Shown here one piece after another: positions 50,995 through 60,424 of a stretch of 64,000 nucleotides of DNA. Each line of letters starts with the position of its first letter. Position 1 is the first letter of the stretch. The stretch lies in NCBI RefSeq assembly GCF_014203355.1, contig NZ_JACHIR010000001.1, positions 3,164,038-3,228,037 on the forward strand. Reading direction: 5' to 3'. The stretch is from Kutzneria kofuensis. Lineage in GTDB: Bacteria; Actinomycetota; Actinomycetes; Mycobacteriales; Pseudonocardiaceae. A program made the position numbers and the translations under genes. The notes under the pieces are model-generated. The model did not search any database. It saw only the letters and a list, made by a program, of their open reading frames with translations, and had not been told where the DNA came from.

Positions 50995-51483
50995 GTGAGC
51001 GAGACCCAGGTGACCTGGCTGACCCAGGAATCCTACGACCGGCTCAAGCACGAGCTTGACGAGCTGATCGCGAACCGCCCGGTCATTGCCGCCGAGATCA
51101 ACGCTCGGCGTGAGGAAGGCGACCTCAGGGAGAACGGCGGGTACCACGCCGCCCGCGAGGAGCAGGGCAAGCAGGAGGGCCGGATCCGTCAGCTGCAGGA
51201 GCTGCTGCGCGCCGCCAAGGTGGGCGAGGCGCCCGCCAACGACGGCACCGCCGAGCCCGGCAAGGTGCTCACCGTCCGTTACGAGGACGACGAGGACACC
51301 GAGCAGTTCCTGCTGGCCACCCGCGAGGAGGGCGCGGAGGGTCCCCTGGAGGTGTTCTCGCCTGCGTCCCCGATCGGCCGCGCGCTGCTGGGCGCCAAGG
51401 AGGGCGAGACCCGGGAGTACGAGCTGCCCAACGGCAAGAACATGAAGGTCACGCTGGTCAAGGCGGTGCCCTACACCGGCTGA
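50995..51483 (+). CDS. greA: Transcription elongation factor GreA
   Basis: GreA of 162 residues: N-terminal coiled coil ([20 protein letters not shown]; acidic tip around [20 protein letters not shown]) and C-terminal FKBP-like domain ([17 protein letters not shown]). It reaches into the RNA polymerase secondary channel and stimulates cleavage of backtracked RNA. The GTG giving [18 protein letters not shown] matches mycobacterial GreA; the open frame upstream is the structured leader, not protein. GAGGAG lies upstream. Confidence 0.96.
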   Translation: MSETQVTWLTQESYDRLKHELDELIANRPVIAAEINARREEGDLRENGGYHAAREEQGKQEGRIRQLQELLRAAKVGEAPANDGTAEPGKVLTVRYEDDEDTEQFLLATREEGAEGPLEVFSPASPIGRALLGAKEGETREYELPNGKNMKVTLVKAVPYTG

Positions 51484-51497
51484 GCCACGGCCTTGCC

Positions 51498-51531
51498 GCC
51501 CTGGTCGCCGCTCACGGTGACCAGGGCTTTT
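51498..51531 (+). terminator. Terminator after greA
   Basis: GCCCTGGTCGCCG pairs with CGGTGACCAGGGC (one mismatch) around CTCA, followed by TTTT. The hairpin reaches into the last codons of the convergent Lrp-family gene. Confidence 0.8.
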
Positions 51532-52006
51532 GCTCGTTCGCGACCCGCTGCAGCAGCGGCCGGACCCGCGGCTCGATCGGCGTGGACAGCGCGATCGCCG
51601 TCGACGTCCGCTGCACGCCCGGCACCGCGACCACCTCGTCCACGACCCGCTGCAGGTCGTCGTTGGACCGCGCGACCATGCGCACGTGCAGGTCGCCCTG
51701 CCCCGTGGTGGCGTGCACCTCGCAGACCTCGTCGATGGCGGCCAGCTGCGCCGCCACCTCGGAGCGGCGCCCCTGGGCGATCTCCAGCACCGCGAACGCC
51801 GTCAGCCCGTAGCCCATCGCGGCCAGGTCGACCGCGGGCGGGAAGCCGCGCAGGATGCCCCGCTCGGCCAGCCGATCCAGCCGGGCCTGCACGGTGCCGC
51901 GGGCCACGCCCAGTCGGCGCGAACATTCCAGCACCCCCAGCCGGGGCTCGTCGGTGAGCAGCAGCAACAGCCTCGCGTCGAGCGCGTCCATCGGTTCCCG
52001 GTCCAT
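51512..52006 (-). CDS. Lrp/AsnC-family transcriptional regulator
   Basis: A 164-residue regulator: HTH (VLECSRRLGVARGTVQARLD) and RAM ligand-binding domain (VMTTGQGDLHV-like ATTGQGDLHVRMVARSNDDL, then VPGVQRTSTAIALSTPI). Lrp-type proteins bind amino acids and form octamers on DNA. It diverges from hpd, with a perfect palindrome between them, so it most likely controls tyrosine breakdown in response to an aromatic or branched amino acid. ATG at 52006; ATG five codons later is an alternative. Confidence 0.92.
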   Translation of the reverse strand: MDREPMDALDARLLLLLTDEPRLGVLECSRRLGVARGTVQARLDRLAERGILRGFPPAVDLAAMGYGLTAFAVLEIAQGRRSEVAAQLAAIDEVCEVHATTGQGDLHVRMVARSNDDLQRVVDEVVAVPGVQRTSTAIALSTPIEPRVRPLLQRVANEQKPWSP

Positions 52007-52047
52007 CTGGTCAGTCTGCCCAGTTCTGCCGGCGATATCCACGGTTG

Positions 52048-52066
52048 ACTGGACATCATGTCCAGT
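52048..52066. promoter_or_regulatory. Palindromic operator between lrp-type gene and hpd
   Basis: ACTGGACAT-C-ATGTCCAGT is a perfect 9+1+9 palindrome. It overlaps a TTGACT -35-like box facing hpd and lies 42 bp from the regulator start. It is the likely binding site of the Lrp-type protein. Confidence 0.65.
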
Positions 52067-52117
52067 GAAATCACCGGCTGTTGCGCACGATGTCGTCGCG
52101 AAGGATCCTTCGGCTAG

Positions 52118-53332
<1,215 letters not shown>

Positions 53333-53340
53333 CGCCGCTT

Positions 53341-53520
53341 CGGAGCCCACGTGAGCCACTCACGTGGGCTCCGAAACGCACGCGAGCCACTCACGTGGGC
53401 TCCGAAACACACGCGAGCCACTCACGTGGGCTCCGAAACACACGCGAGCCACTCACGTGGGCTCCGAAACACACGTGAGTGGCTCATGTGCGCTTCGAAA
53501 CGCACGTGAACCACTCACGT
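53341..53520. repeat. 31-bp tandem repeat array with palindromic core
   Basis: Units start at 53353, 53384, 53415, 53446, 53477 and 53508 (last partial). Four begin GAGCCACTCACGTGGGCTCC followed by GAAACRCACGY. The fifth begins GAGTGGCTCATGTGCGCTTC, so its core is inverted. The left edge forms a perfect hairpin CGGAGCCCACGTGAG-CCA-CTCACGTGGGCTCCG 9 bp past the hpd stop. Lies between convergent hpd and ilvA, so it probably acts as terminator and as a variable-number repeat. No unique spacers, hence not CRISPR. Confidence 0.88.
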
Positions 53521-53539
53521 AGAGGAAAGAGGGGCGCCG

Positions 53540-54745
53540 TCAGCGAAGGACGGTGAAACCCGCACTGCGCAGGGCGGTGACGAGTTCGGCGCAGTGGTCG
53601 ACGCCGCGGGTCTCCAGGTTGAGGGAGACCTCGGCCTCGCCCAGCCGGAGCTCGTCGGACATCCGGGTGTGCTCCACGTCCAGCACGTTCACGCCGAGGT
53701 CGCCGAGCATGGTGAGCAGGCCGGCCAGGCTGCCGGGCTTGTCGTCGATGCGCAGGCGCAGCGCGAGGTAGCGGCCGGCGGCGCGCATGCCGTGCTGGAT
53801 GATTTGCAGTAGCAGCAGCGGATCCACGTTGCCGCCGGACAGGACGGCGACGACCGGCCCCTCGAACCGGCCGGGATGCTGCATGAGCGCGGCGACGGTG
53901 GCCGCGCCGGCCGGCTCGACGACCTGCTTGGCCCGTTCCATGCACAGCAGCACCGCCCGGGCCAGCGAGTCCTCGGTGACGGTGACGACGTCGTCGACCA
54001 GGTCGCGGACGTGCCGGTAGGTCAGCGCGCCGGGCTTGGCGACGGCGATGCCGTCGGCCATCGTGCGCACGCCCGGAAGCTTCACCGGCGAGCCGGTGCT
54101 CAGTGACTCCGGCAGCGCGGCGGCGTTCTCCGCCTGCACGGCGACGACCTTCACGTCCGGCCGGGTGGCCTTGATCGCCGCGGCGACGCCGCCGACCAGC
54201 CCGCCGCCGCCCGCGGCCAGCAGTACCGTGCCGACGTTGGGCAGCTGGTCCAGGATCTCCAGGCCGATCGTGCCCTGGCCGGCGATCACGTCAGGGTGGT
54301 CGAACGGGTGGATGAACACCGCCCCGGTGCGCTGCGCGAAGACGATCGAGGCGGCCAGCGTCTCGTCGAAGGACTCGCCGGTCAGCTTCACGTCGGCGCC
54401 GTAGCCGCGGGTCGCCGCCAGCTTCGGCAGCGGGGCCCGGCGCGGCATGAACACCGTCGCGGGAATGCCGAGCAGCGAGGCGCCGAGGGCGACGCCCTGG
54501 GCGTGGTTGCCGGCGCTGGCCGCGACCACGCCGCGCGAGCGTTCCTCGGCATCGAGGCCGTGCATGCGCACGTAGGCGCCACGAATCTTGAACGATCCAG
54601 TGCGCTGGAGGTTCTCCAGCTTGAGGTACACCTCGCCGCCGTGGATGTCGCCGAGCACCCGGGAATGCTCCATCGGCGTCTGCCGCACCACGGTCGAGAG
54701 CAGCTTCCGGGCCGCGTGCACCCGCTCGACGCTGACCAGCTCCAT
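53540..54745 (-). CDS. ilvA: Threonine ammonia-lyase with C-terminal ACT domain
   Basis: A 401-residue PLP enzyme deaminating threonine to 2-oxobutyrate. PLP Lys in GSFKIRGAYVRM, substrate loop SAGNHAQGVAL, phosphate loop AGGGGLVGG. A single ACT domain (LRLRIDDKPGSLAGLLTMLG) replaces the two of the E. coli biosynthetic enzyme, as usual in actinobacteria. The C-terminus CAELVTALRSAGF is typical. Start at the ATG of MELVSVERVHAARKLL. It could feed isoleucine synthesis or threonine catabolism. Confidence 0.94.
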   Translation of the reverse strand: MELVSVERVHAARKLLSTVVRQTPMEHSRVLGDIHGGEVYLKLENLQRTGSFKIRGAYVRMHGLDAEERSRGVVAASAGNHAQGVALGASLLGIPATVFMPRRAPLPKLAATRGYGADVKLTGESFDETLAASIVFAQRTGAVFIHPFDHPDVIAGQGTIGLEILDQLPNVGTVLLAAGGGGLVGGVAAAIKATRPDVKVVAVQAENAAALPESLSTGSPVKLPGVRTMADGIAVAKPGALTYRHVRDLVDDVVTVTEDSLARAVLLCMERAKQVVEPAGAATVAALMQHPGRFEGPVVAVLSGGNVDPLLLLQIIQHGMRAAGRYLALRLRIDDKPGSLAGLLTMLGDLGVNVLDVEHTRMSDELRLGEAEVSLNLETRGVDHCAELVTALRSAGFTVLR

Positions 54746-54904
54746 GGCACCCGATCCTGCCAGTGTGCTGTCGGCTGCCACACCGGCGGCCCGTTACGGG
54801 TACGCTTGACGCATTCTCACCCGGCGACGGTGACCACTGAACCACGCGCGGTCATCGGCACGTAGAGGACAACTACGCCGGGACGTGGACATCGTGGAGG
54901 TGGC

Positions 54905-55126
54905 ATGGCACGCGTGGCCCGCATCGCCGGGGTGCTGCCGCTGATCGGGGCGGTGGCGTCCGCCGCGGCACTGGCTGGGGCAGCCGTGTTCACCGTGTCG
55001 CAGGCCGGCTGCGCCGACGCCGGGCACTACGTGGTCAACGGCAACGTGGTGGAACTCGTCGGCAGCTGCGTCGACAAGCAGGACTTCCCCGGCGCCAAAG
55101 ACGCCGCGACCGGCCTCCGTCCCTGA
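54905..55126 (+). CDS. Small exported protein with two cysteines
   Basis: A 73-residue protein of no family known to me. Hydrophobic N-terminus (ARVARIAGVLPLIGAVASAA, continuing to ALAGAAVF) acts as signal peptide or anchor. The short mature part has two Cys (QAGCADAGHYV and VGSCVDKQD) that may form one disulfide. ATG with GGAGGT ribosome site. A perfect terminator follows. Expression is plausible; function unknown. Confidence 0.68.
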   Translation: MARVARIAGVLPLIGAVASAAALAGAAVFTVSQAGCADAGHYVVNGNVVELVGSCVDKQDFPGAKDAATGLRP

Positions 55127-55137
55127 CGGCAAGCTCT

Positions 55138-55190
55138 GTTCGGAAGGGGGCATTCCTGGCGTTGGGCGCCAGGAATGCCCCCTTCCGAAC
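55138..55190. terminator. Perfect 24-bp bidirectional terminator
   Basis: GTTCGGAAGGGGGCATTCCT plus four bases pair exactly with the downstream arm around TTGGG. Located between the small exported protein gene and the end of metB. Confidence 0.88.
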
Positions 55191-55192
55191 GT

Positions 55193-56350
55193 CTAGGCCA
55201 GGGCGGCCAGCAGGTCCTCGACCAGGTCGTCGGCGGACTCGATGCCGACCGACAGGCGGACGAGGTCGTCCGGCACCTGCAGGGCCGAGCCCGCGGTGCT
55301 GGCGTGGGTCATCTTGCCGGGGTGCTCGATCAGCGACTCGATGCCGCCGAGCGACTCGGCCAGCGTGAACAGCTTGGTGCGGGCGCACACGTCCAGCGCG
55401 GCCTGCTCGCCGCCGGCGACGGTGAACGACACCATGCCGCCGAACCGGCGCATCTGCTTGGCGGCGACCTCGTGACCGGCGTGCTCGACCAGGCCCGGGT
55501 AGTACACCCTGGTCACCTTCGGGTGGTTGACCAGCGCCTCCACCACGCGCTCGGCGTTGTCGCTGTGCCGGTCCATGCGCACCGCCAGCGTCTTGAGGCC
55601 GCGCAGCGTCAGCCACGAGTCGAACGGGCCGGGCACCGAGCCGGCGGCGTTGCGCAGGAAGGCGAACTTCTCGTGCAGCTCGTCGTCGGAGGTGACCAGC
55701 GCGCCACCGACCACATCGGAGTGCCCGCCGAGGTACTTCGTGGTGGAGTGCAGCACGATGTCGGCGCCGAGGCCCAGCGGCGACTGCAGGTACGGGGTGG
55801 CGAAGGTGTTGTCCACCACCAGCCGAGCCTCGGCGTCGTGCGCGATGCCGGCCAGCGCGGCGATGTCGGCGATGCCCAGCAGCGGGTTGGTGGGCGTCTC
55901 CACCCAGATCGCCTTGGTCTCCGGGCGAACCGCGGCCCGGACGGCGTCCACATCGGACAGATGCACCGGCGTGTGCTCGACGCCCCACTGGCTGAGCACC
56001 TTGTCCACGAGGCGGAAGGTGCCGCCGTACGCGTCGTCCGGGATGATCACGTGGTCGCCGGGGCGGACCAGCGCGCGCAGCGTGATGTCGGACGCGGCCA
56101 TGCCGGACGCGAAGGCCAGCCCGTGCCGGCCGCCCTCCAGTGACGCGAGGCACTCCTCGAGCGCGCTGCGGGTGGGGTTGGCGGTACGCGAGTACTCGTA
56201 GCCGCCGGCCCGCAGCCCGCCGACGCCGTCCTGGGCGAACGTGGAGGTCTGGTAGATGGGCACGATGACCGAGCCGGTGTGCGGGTCAGGCTCCTGCCCG
56301 GCGTGAATCGCCCTGGTCTCGAAACCGTGTCGGGCGGTGCTGTCCGTCAT
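55193..56350 (-). CDS. metB: Cystathionine gamma-synthase
   Basis: A 385-residue Cys/Met-metabolism PLP enzyme: substrate region GGYEYSRTANPTRSALEECL, PLP lysine in HSTTKYLGGHSDVVGG, SLGGIESLIEHPGKMTHAST near the end. It joins an activated homoserine and cysteine to cystathionine, or runs in the reverse sense as gamma-lyase. With cbs two genes upstream it completes a transsulfuration module, as in Rv1077-Rv1079. TAGGCT lies 6 nt before the ATG. Confidence 0.95.
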   Translation of the reverse strand: MTDSTARHGFETRAIHAGQEPDPHTGSVIVPIYQTSTFAQDGVGGLRAGGYEYSRTANPTRSALEECLASLEGGRHGLAFASGMAASDITLRALVRPGDHVIIPDDAYGGTFRLVDKVLSQWGVEHTPVHLSDVDAVRAAVRPETKAIWVETPTNPLLGIADIAALAGIAHDAEARLVVDNTFATPYLQSPLGLGADIVLHSTTKYLGGHSDVVGGALVTSDDELHEKFAFLRNAAGSVPGPFDSWLTLRGLKTLAVRMDRHSDNAERVVEALVNHPKVTRVYYPGLVEHAGHEVAAKQMRRFGGMVSFTVAGGEQAALDVCARTKLFTLAESLGGIESLIEHPGKMTHASTAGSALQVPDDLVRLSVGIESADDLVEDLLAALA

Positions 56351-56356
56351 GTACAG

Positions 56357-56362
56357 AGCCTA
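56357..56362 (-). promoter_or_regulatory. Predicted -10 box of metB (leaderless)
   Basis: TAGGCT on the minus strand with 6 nt to the metB ATG and no ribosome site in between. Confidence 0.45.
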
Positions 56363-56527
56363 CGTTGCGAAACCGGCCGGCCCGAGAGGCCGGTGACGAC
56401 CGCCACCGGGCCCCTTCGCACGTAGGTAGCCGCCGGTCACGGGGGCCGAGGCCAGCACGATCAAGACGATCGCCAGCACCCGTCCGGCGCGAACCCGAGT
56501 GAGTATCGGATTGCCGAGTCCTCTCAC
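56360..56527 (-). CDS. Possible 55-residue single-span membrane protein
   Basis: An open frame from GTG with one hydrophobic segment (RVLAIVLIVLASAPVTGGYL) after a basic start (LTRVRAGR) and a Gly/Arg-rich tail. It sits between the pra terminator and metB on the same strand, and its TAG stop lies in the predicted metB -10 box. The ribosome site is poor. It could be a real small protein or chance; composition and topology are the only support. Confidence 0.35.
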   Translation of the reverse strand: MRGLGNPILTRVRAGRVLAIVLIVLASAPVTGGYLRAKGPGGGRHRPLGPAGFAT

Positions 56528-56534
56528 AACAGAA

Positions 56535-56572
56535 CGCCGCCGGGAGGTTCACAGTGGAACCTCCCGGCGGCG
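56535..56572 (-). terminator. Terminator after the Pra-like gene
   Basis: CGCCGCCGGGAGGTTC and its exact complement form a 16-bp stem with a 6-nt loop, 17 bp past the gene's stop. Confidence 0.82.
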
Positions 56573-56588
56573 TCCGGAACGGGTGACC

Positions 56589-57785
56589 TCAGGGGCCGTA
56601 CGGGCCGGGCTGCTGGCCCGGCTGCGGCGGCTGCCCGAAGCCGGGCTGCTGCGGCGGCTGGCCGTAGGGCGAGGGCTGGCCGAACTGCTGCTGCGGGGGC
56701 TGGCCGAAACCACCGGTCGGCGGCTGCTGCGGCTGACCGTAGGGCTGGCCCGGCTGCGGCTGGCCGAACTGGGGCTGGCCGAACTGCTGCTGCGGCTGAC
56801 CGAACTGCTGCTGGGGCTGCTGACCGAAGGGCGGCTGGCCGAACGGCTGCCCGTACTGGCCGTAACCGCCGGCGGCCTGCGGGGCCGCGCCACGCTTGGC
56901 GGCCATGTTGGCGCTGGTCGACGGCATCCACCACAGCACGAGCAGGCCGATGAACAGCACGATCTCGATCAGCGAGACCACCGGGCTGCGCCCGACCTGC
57001 AGCAGAGCGCTGATGACGCCCAGCCCGAAGAACACGCTGAGCACGATCCGGCCCCAGTTGGCGCCCTGGCCGGCGAACCACGCACACGCGCCCGCGCCCA
57101 GCGCGATCACCAGTCCGATGATCGGGCCGATGAACAGGATGCCGGCGCTGTACCGCAGGCTCAGCAAACCGATCAGCGAGATGATGCCGGAGATCAGGCC
57201 GATGGCCATCAGGCCGATCGTCACCCACATCGCGATCGGCAGCGTGTTCGCGCTGCCGCCCGCGGCGCCGCCGCCCATCGGCTGGGCGCCGAAGCCGCCC
57301 GGGGCCTGCTGGGTCGCCCACGCCGGCTGCTGCGGCGCGCCGAACGGCTGCTGGCCGAACTGCCCCGGGGCCCCGGGCTGGCCCGGCATCGGCGGCTGGC
57401 CCGGCTGCTGCGGGAAGCCACCGCTGCCGGGGGCGCCGAAGGGCTGCGGCTGCTGGCCGAACGGGCTCGGCGTCGGCTGCTGCCCGAACGACGGCGTGGC
57501 CGGCTGCACCGGCATCGGGCCGCTGGGCGGGTTGGCGTAGCCGGGCGGGCTGTAGACCGGCCCGGCCGGCGGCTGCTGGCCGGGCGGCACCACCTGGGTG
57601 GAGTCGGCGGGCGGCGGCGGTGGCGTTGTCGCGCTCGGTGACGACAGGTCGCCGGGACGCACCACCTGGGTGGCGTTGGCGTCCGCCGGGCTGCCGGCAG
57701 GGGGCTGGGATCCCGCCCCGACCACCTGCGTGGCCTCCGGGTTCACCGCGGAGTCACCGGTCTCCGGCGGCTGTGGATCACTCAT
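56589..57785 (-). CDS. pra: Proline/glutamine-rich membrane protein (Pra-like antigen)
   Basis: A 398-residue protein in three parts: a disordered Pro/Gln-rich N-terminus (1-175) holding three TQVV motifs (EATQVVGAG, NATQVVRPG, STQVVPPG); about four membrane spans (residues 185-290) with an MPSTSANMAAKRG exit; and a disordered C-terminus of QQFGQPQ-like repeats. Position between cbs and metB equals Rv1078 (proline-rich antigen Pra). The middle part resembles DUF4190/RDD-like small membrane domains. Likely envelope protein; the TQVV sites may be kinase targets. Confidence 0.85.
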   Translation of the reverse strand: MSDPQPPETGDSAVNPEATQVVGAGSQPPAGSPADANATQVVRPGDLSSPSATTPPPPPADSTQVVPPGQQPPAGPVYSPPGYANPPSGPMPVQPATPSFGQQPTPSPFGQQPQPFGAPGSGGFPQQPGQPPMPGQPGAPGQFGQQPFGAPQQPAWATQQAPGGFGAQPMGGGAAGGSANTLPIAMWVTIGLMAIGLISGIISLIGLLSLRYSAGILFIGPIIGLVIALGAGACAWFAGQGANWGRIVLSVFFGLGVISALLQVGRSPVVSLIEIVLFIGLLVLWWMPSTSANMAAKRGAAPQAAGGYGQYGQPFGQPPFGQQPQQQFGQPQQQFGQPQFGQPQPGQPYGQPQQPPTGGFGQPPQQQFGQPSPYGQPPQQPGFGQPPQPGQQPGPYGP

Positions 57786-57873
57786 CGGGTTTCCAACCCC
57801 CTTGGGCCCTTGACGTCACGTCGCGGGTAACGCTAGCCCATACGCCGCAGCGCCGCCGCACACCTGGCGAGAC

Positions 57874-59244
57874 TCATCGACCAGCGAGAAATCCGAGGAT
57901 GTCGTGCCGGGTGACCACGCCCGCCGGCTTGCCGTCGACGAGGACCATCGCGCCGTCCGCGGCGGACAGCGCCTCCATCGCGACGCCGACCGGCTCACCA
58001 GCGCCGATGGTCGGCAGCGGCGGCGACATGTGCTGCTCGACGCGGTCGGCGAGCTGCGCCTTCCCGGTGAACAGCGCGTCGAGCAGGTCCCGCTCGTTGA
58101 CCGCCCCGGCCACCTCGGCGGCCATCACCGGCGGCTCGGCGTTGACGACCGGCATCTGGGACACCTCGAACTCGCGCAGGATGGCGACGGCCTCCGCCAC
58201 GGTCTCGTTCGGATGCACGTGCACGAGCTCGGGCATGGTGCCGTCCTTGCGGCGCAGCACGTCGCCCGCGGTCGCGCCGGAGTGGTCCGGCGACAGGAAG
58301 CCGTAGGAGGACATCCAGGTGTCGTTGAAGACCTTGGACAGGTAGCCGCGGCCGCCGTCGGGCAGCAGCACCACGATCACGTCGTCCGGGCCGCAGCGGC
58401 GGGCCAGTTCGATCGCGGCGGCGGCCGCCATGCCGCAGGAGCCACCGACCAGCAGGCCCTCCTCGCGGGCCAGCCGCCGGGTCACGTCGAACGAGTCGGC
58501 GTCGGAGATCGGGATGATCTCGTCGCAGATGTCGCGGTCGTAGGTGGTCGGCCAGAAGTCCTCGCCGACGCCCTCGACCAGGTACGGCCGGCCGGTGCCG
58601 CCGGAGTAGACCGAGCCCTCCGGGTCGGCGCCGATGATCTTGACCCGGCCGCCGGAGACCTCCTTGAGGTACTTGCCGGTGCCGGAGATGGTGCCGCCGG
58701 TGCCCACGCCCGCGACGAAGTGGGTGATCTTGCCCTCGGTCTGCCGCCACAGCTCGGGACCCGTGGAGTGGTAGTGGCTCTCCGGGTTCTGCGGGTTGGC
58801 GTACTGGTTCGGCTTCCAGGCGCCCGGGATCTCGCGGACCAGCCGGTCGGAGACGTTGTAATAGGAGTCCGGGTGCTCGGGGGCGACCGCGGTCGGGCAC
58901 ACCACGACCTCGGCGCCGTAGGCCTTGAGCACGTTGCGCTTGTCCTCGCTGACCTTGTCCGGGCAGACGAAGACGCACTTGTAGCCCTTGCGCTGGGCGA
59001 CAAGGGCCAGCCCGACGCCCGTGTTGCCCGAGGTCGGCTCCACGATCGTGCCGCCCGGCTTCAGCTCGCCCGACTTCTCGGCCGCCTCCACCATGCGCAG
59101 CGCGATGCGGTCCTTGACGCTGCCGCCGGGGTTGAAGTACTCGACCTTGGCCAGCACCAGCGGCGCCAGGCCATCGACGAGCGCGTTCAACCGCACCAGC
59201 GGGGTGTTGCCGACGAGGTCGACTACGTGATCGACGTACTCCAC
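57874..59244 (-). CDS. cbs: Cystathionine beta-synthase with CBS-domain pair
   Basis: A 456-residue enzyme: catalytic PLP domain with Lys in NPGGSVKDRIALRM, SGNTGVGLALVAQRKGYKC, GTGGTISGTGKYLKE, and a C-terminal pair of CBS domains (about residues 340-456, VAILREFEVSQMPVVNAEPP). It condenses serine (or O-acetylserine) and homocysteine to cystathionine. The GTG beginning VEYVDHVVDLVGNTPLVRL is chosen, with GGAGG-like context. Matches Rv1077. The extra 62 codons upstream are not conserved-looking. Confidence 0.95.
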   Translation of the reverse strand: MEYVDHVVDLVGNTPLVRLNALVDGLAPLVLAKVEYFNPGGSVKDRIALRMVEAAEKSGELKPGGTIVEPTSGNTGVGLALVAQRKGYKCVFVCPDKVSEDKRNVLKAYGAEVVVCPTAVAPEHPDSYYNVSDRLVREIPGAWKPNQYANPQNPESHYHSTGPELWRQTEGKITHFVAGVGTGGTISGTGKYLKEVSGGRVKIIGADPEGSVYSGGTGRPYLVEGVGEDFWPTTYDRDICDEIIPISDADSFDVTRRLAREEGLLVGGSCGMAAAAAIELARRCGPDDVIVVLLPDGGRGYLSKVFNDTWMSSYGFLSPDHSGATAGDVLRRKDGTMPELVHVHPNETVAEAVAILREFEVSQMPVVNAEPPVMAAEVAGAVNERDLLDALFTGKAQLADRVEQHMSPPLPTIGAGEPVGVAMEALSAADGAMVLVDGKPAGVVTRHDILGFLAGR

Positions 59245-59383
59245 CGGAGGCCCTCTCGATTCCGTCTTGTGAACTGGCCGCAGCCTAACTCGTTCCGGGG
59301 AACCATCGTGGCTGCGTGGTGTTAATCCCAATGAACCAGCCGACGATCTAACCGGTGGGACAATGGATCGGGGGAGGTTGACC

Positions 59384-60310
59384 ATGGGTGTGATGCGGGG
59401 ACTTCGGTTCGTCGCGCTGGCCGCCGGCACGCTCGGCGGCGTCTACGGCGCGGCATACGGCCTGCTCACGGGGCAGGCGCGGCGCGCGGAGCGGATCATC
59501 GGCCCGCCGGTCGCGCCCCCGCACCTGGCCGACGGCCTCTACCTGCCCGACGGTTCCGGTCCGCTGCCGCCCGTCGAGGAGGGCGACCCGCTGCGGTTCG
59601 CCATGTTCGGCGACTCCATGGCCGCCGGCCTGGGCGTGGACACACCCGACCAGCTGCCCGCCGTGGTGCTGGCCCGTGGGCTGGCCGAGGAGGCCGAGCG
59701 GCCGGTGCGCCTCGACACCTACGCCGTCGTCGGCGCCGCCACCCGGGACCTGCCCGCGCAGGTGGAACAGGCGTTGGTGACTCCCCCTCATGTTGCCGTG
59801 ATCATCATCGGCGCCAACGACGTCACCACGCTGACCACCGTTCCCGACGCCGTCGAGGGCCTCGAACGGGTGATTCGCACGCTCCAGGACGCCGGCTGCG
59901 GCGTGGTCGTCGGGACCTGTCCCGACCTCGGCGTGATCCGCCCCATCGCACAGCCGTTGAAGTCCATCGCGCGGGTGTGGAGCCTGCTGCTGGCCCGGGC
60001 GCAGCGCAAGGCCGTGCTCCAGCTCGGGGCCATCCCCGTGCCGCTGGCCGACCTGCTCGCCCCCGAGTTCCTGGCCCGGCCTCGGGAGTTCTTCAGCTCC
60101 GACCAGTTCCATCCCAGCGCCGTCGGCTACGAGGCCGCGTGCTCGGTGCTGCTGCCGGCGCTGTGCACCGTGGCCGGCGTGTGGACGGGCGGGCCGCTGC
60201 CCCGGTTGCCGTTCCGCTCCCCGCTCTCGGTCACCCGGCGGCCCACAGCGAAGTTCATCGCCCGCCTCAACCTCCGCTTCGGCCGCCCGGTGCGCCAACT
60301 GGCCCAATAG
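59384..60310 (+). CDS. SGNH/GDSL-type hydrolase, exported
   Basis: A 308-residue esterase-like enzyme with the four SGNH blocks: FGDSMAAGLG (Ser), an internal Gly block, IIIGANDVTT (Asn) and SSDQFHPSAVGY (Asp and His of the triad). The first 25 residues form a signal anchor (GLRFVALAAGTLGGVYGAAY). Likely acts on lipid or acyl esters at the outer face of the membrane. ATG with GGGGAGG; ATG 59363 is an alternative. Matches Rv1075c. Confidence 0.92.
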   Translation: MGVMRGLRFVALAAGTLGGVYGAAYGLLTGQARRAERIIGPPVAPPHLADGLYLPDGSGPLPPVEEGDPLRFAMFGDSMAAGLGVDTPDQLPAVVLARGLAEEAERPVRLDTYAVVGAATRDLPAQVEQALVTPPHVAVIIIGANDVTTLTTVPDAVEGLERVIRTLQDAGCGVVVGTCPDLGVIRPIAQPLKSIARVWSLLLARAQRKAVLQLGAIPVPLADLLAPEFLARPREFFSSDQFHPSAVGYEAACSVLLPALCTVAGVWTGGPLPRLPFRSPLSVTRRPTAKFIARLNLRFGRPVRQLAQ

Positions 60311-60424
60311 CCCCCCAGTAGCCGCTGCCGGCGGTTCGAGGAGAGCTGGACCACAGTCACGGGGTGGGTCCGGTCGCTAGACTCCGCAGGTTACCAATCA
60401 GTAGCGAACCGAAGGAGTTTCGCG

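Noticed and set aside
53341-53520. Possible CRISPR array
   Set aside because: Units are contiguous 31-bp repeats with no unique spacers and no cas genes nearby; it is a simple tandem repeat.
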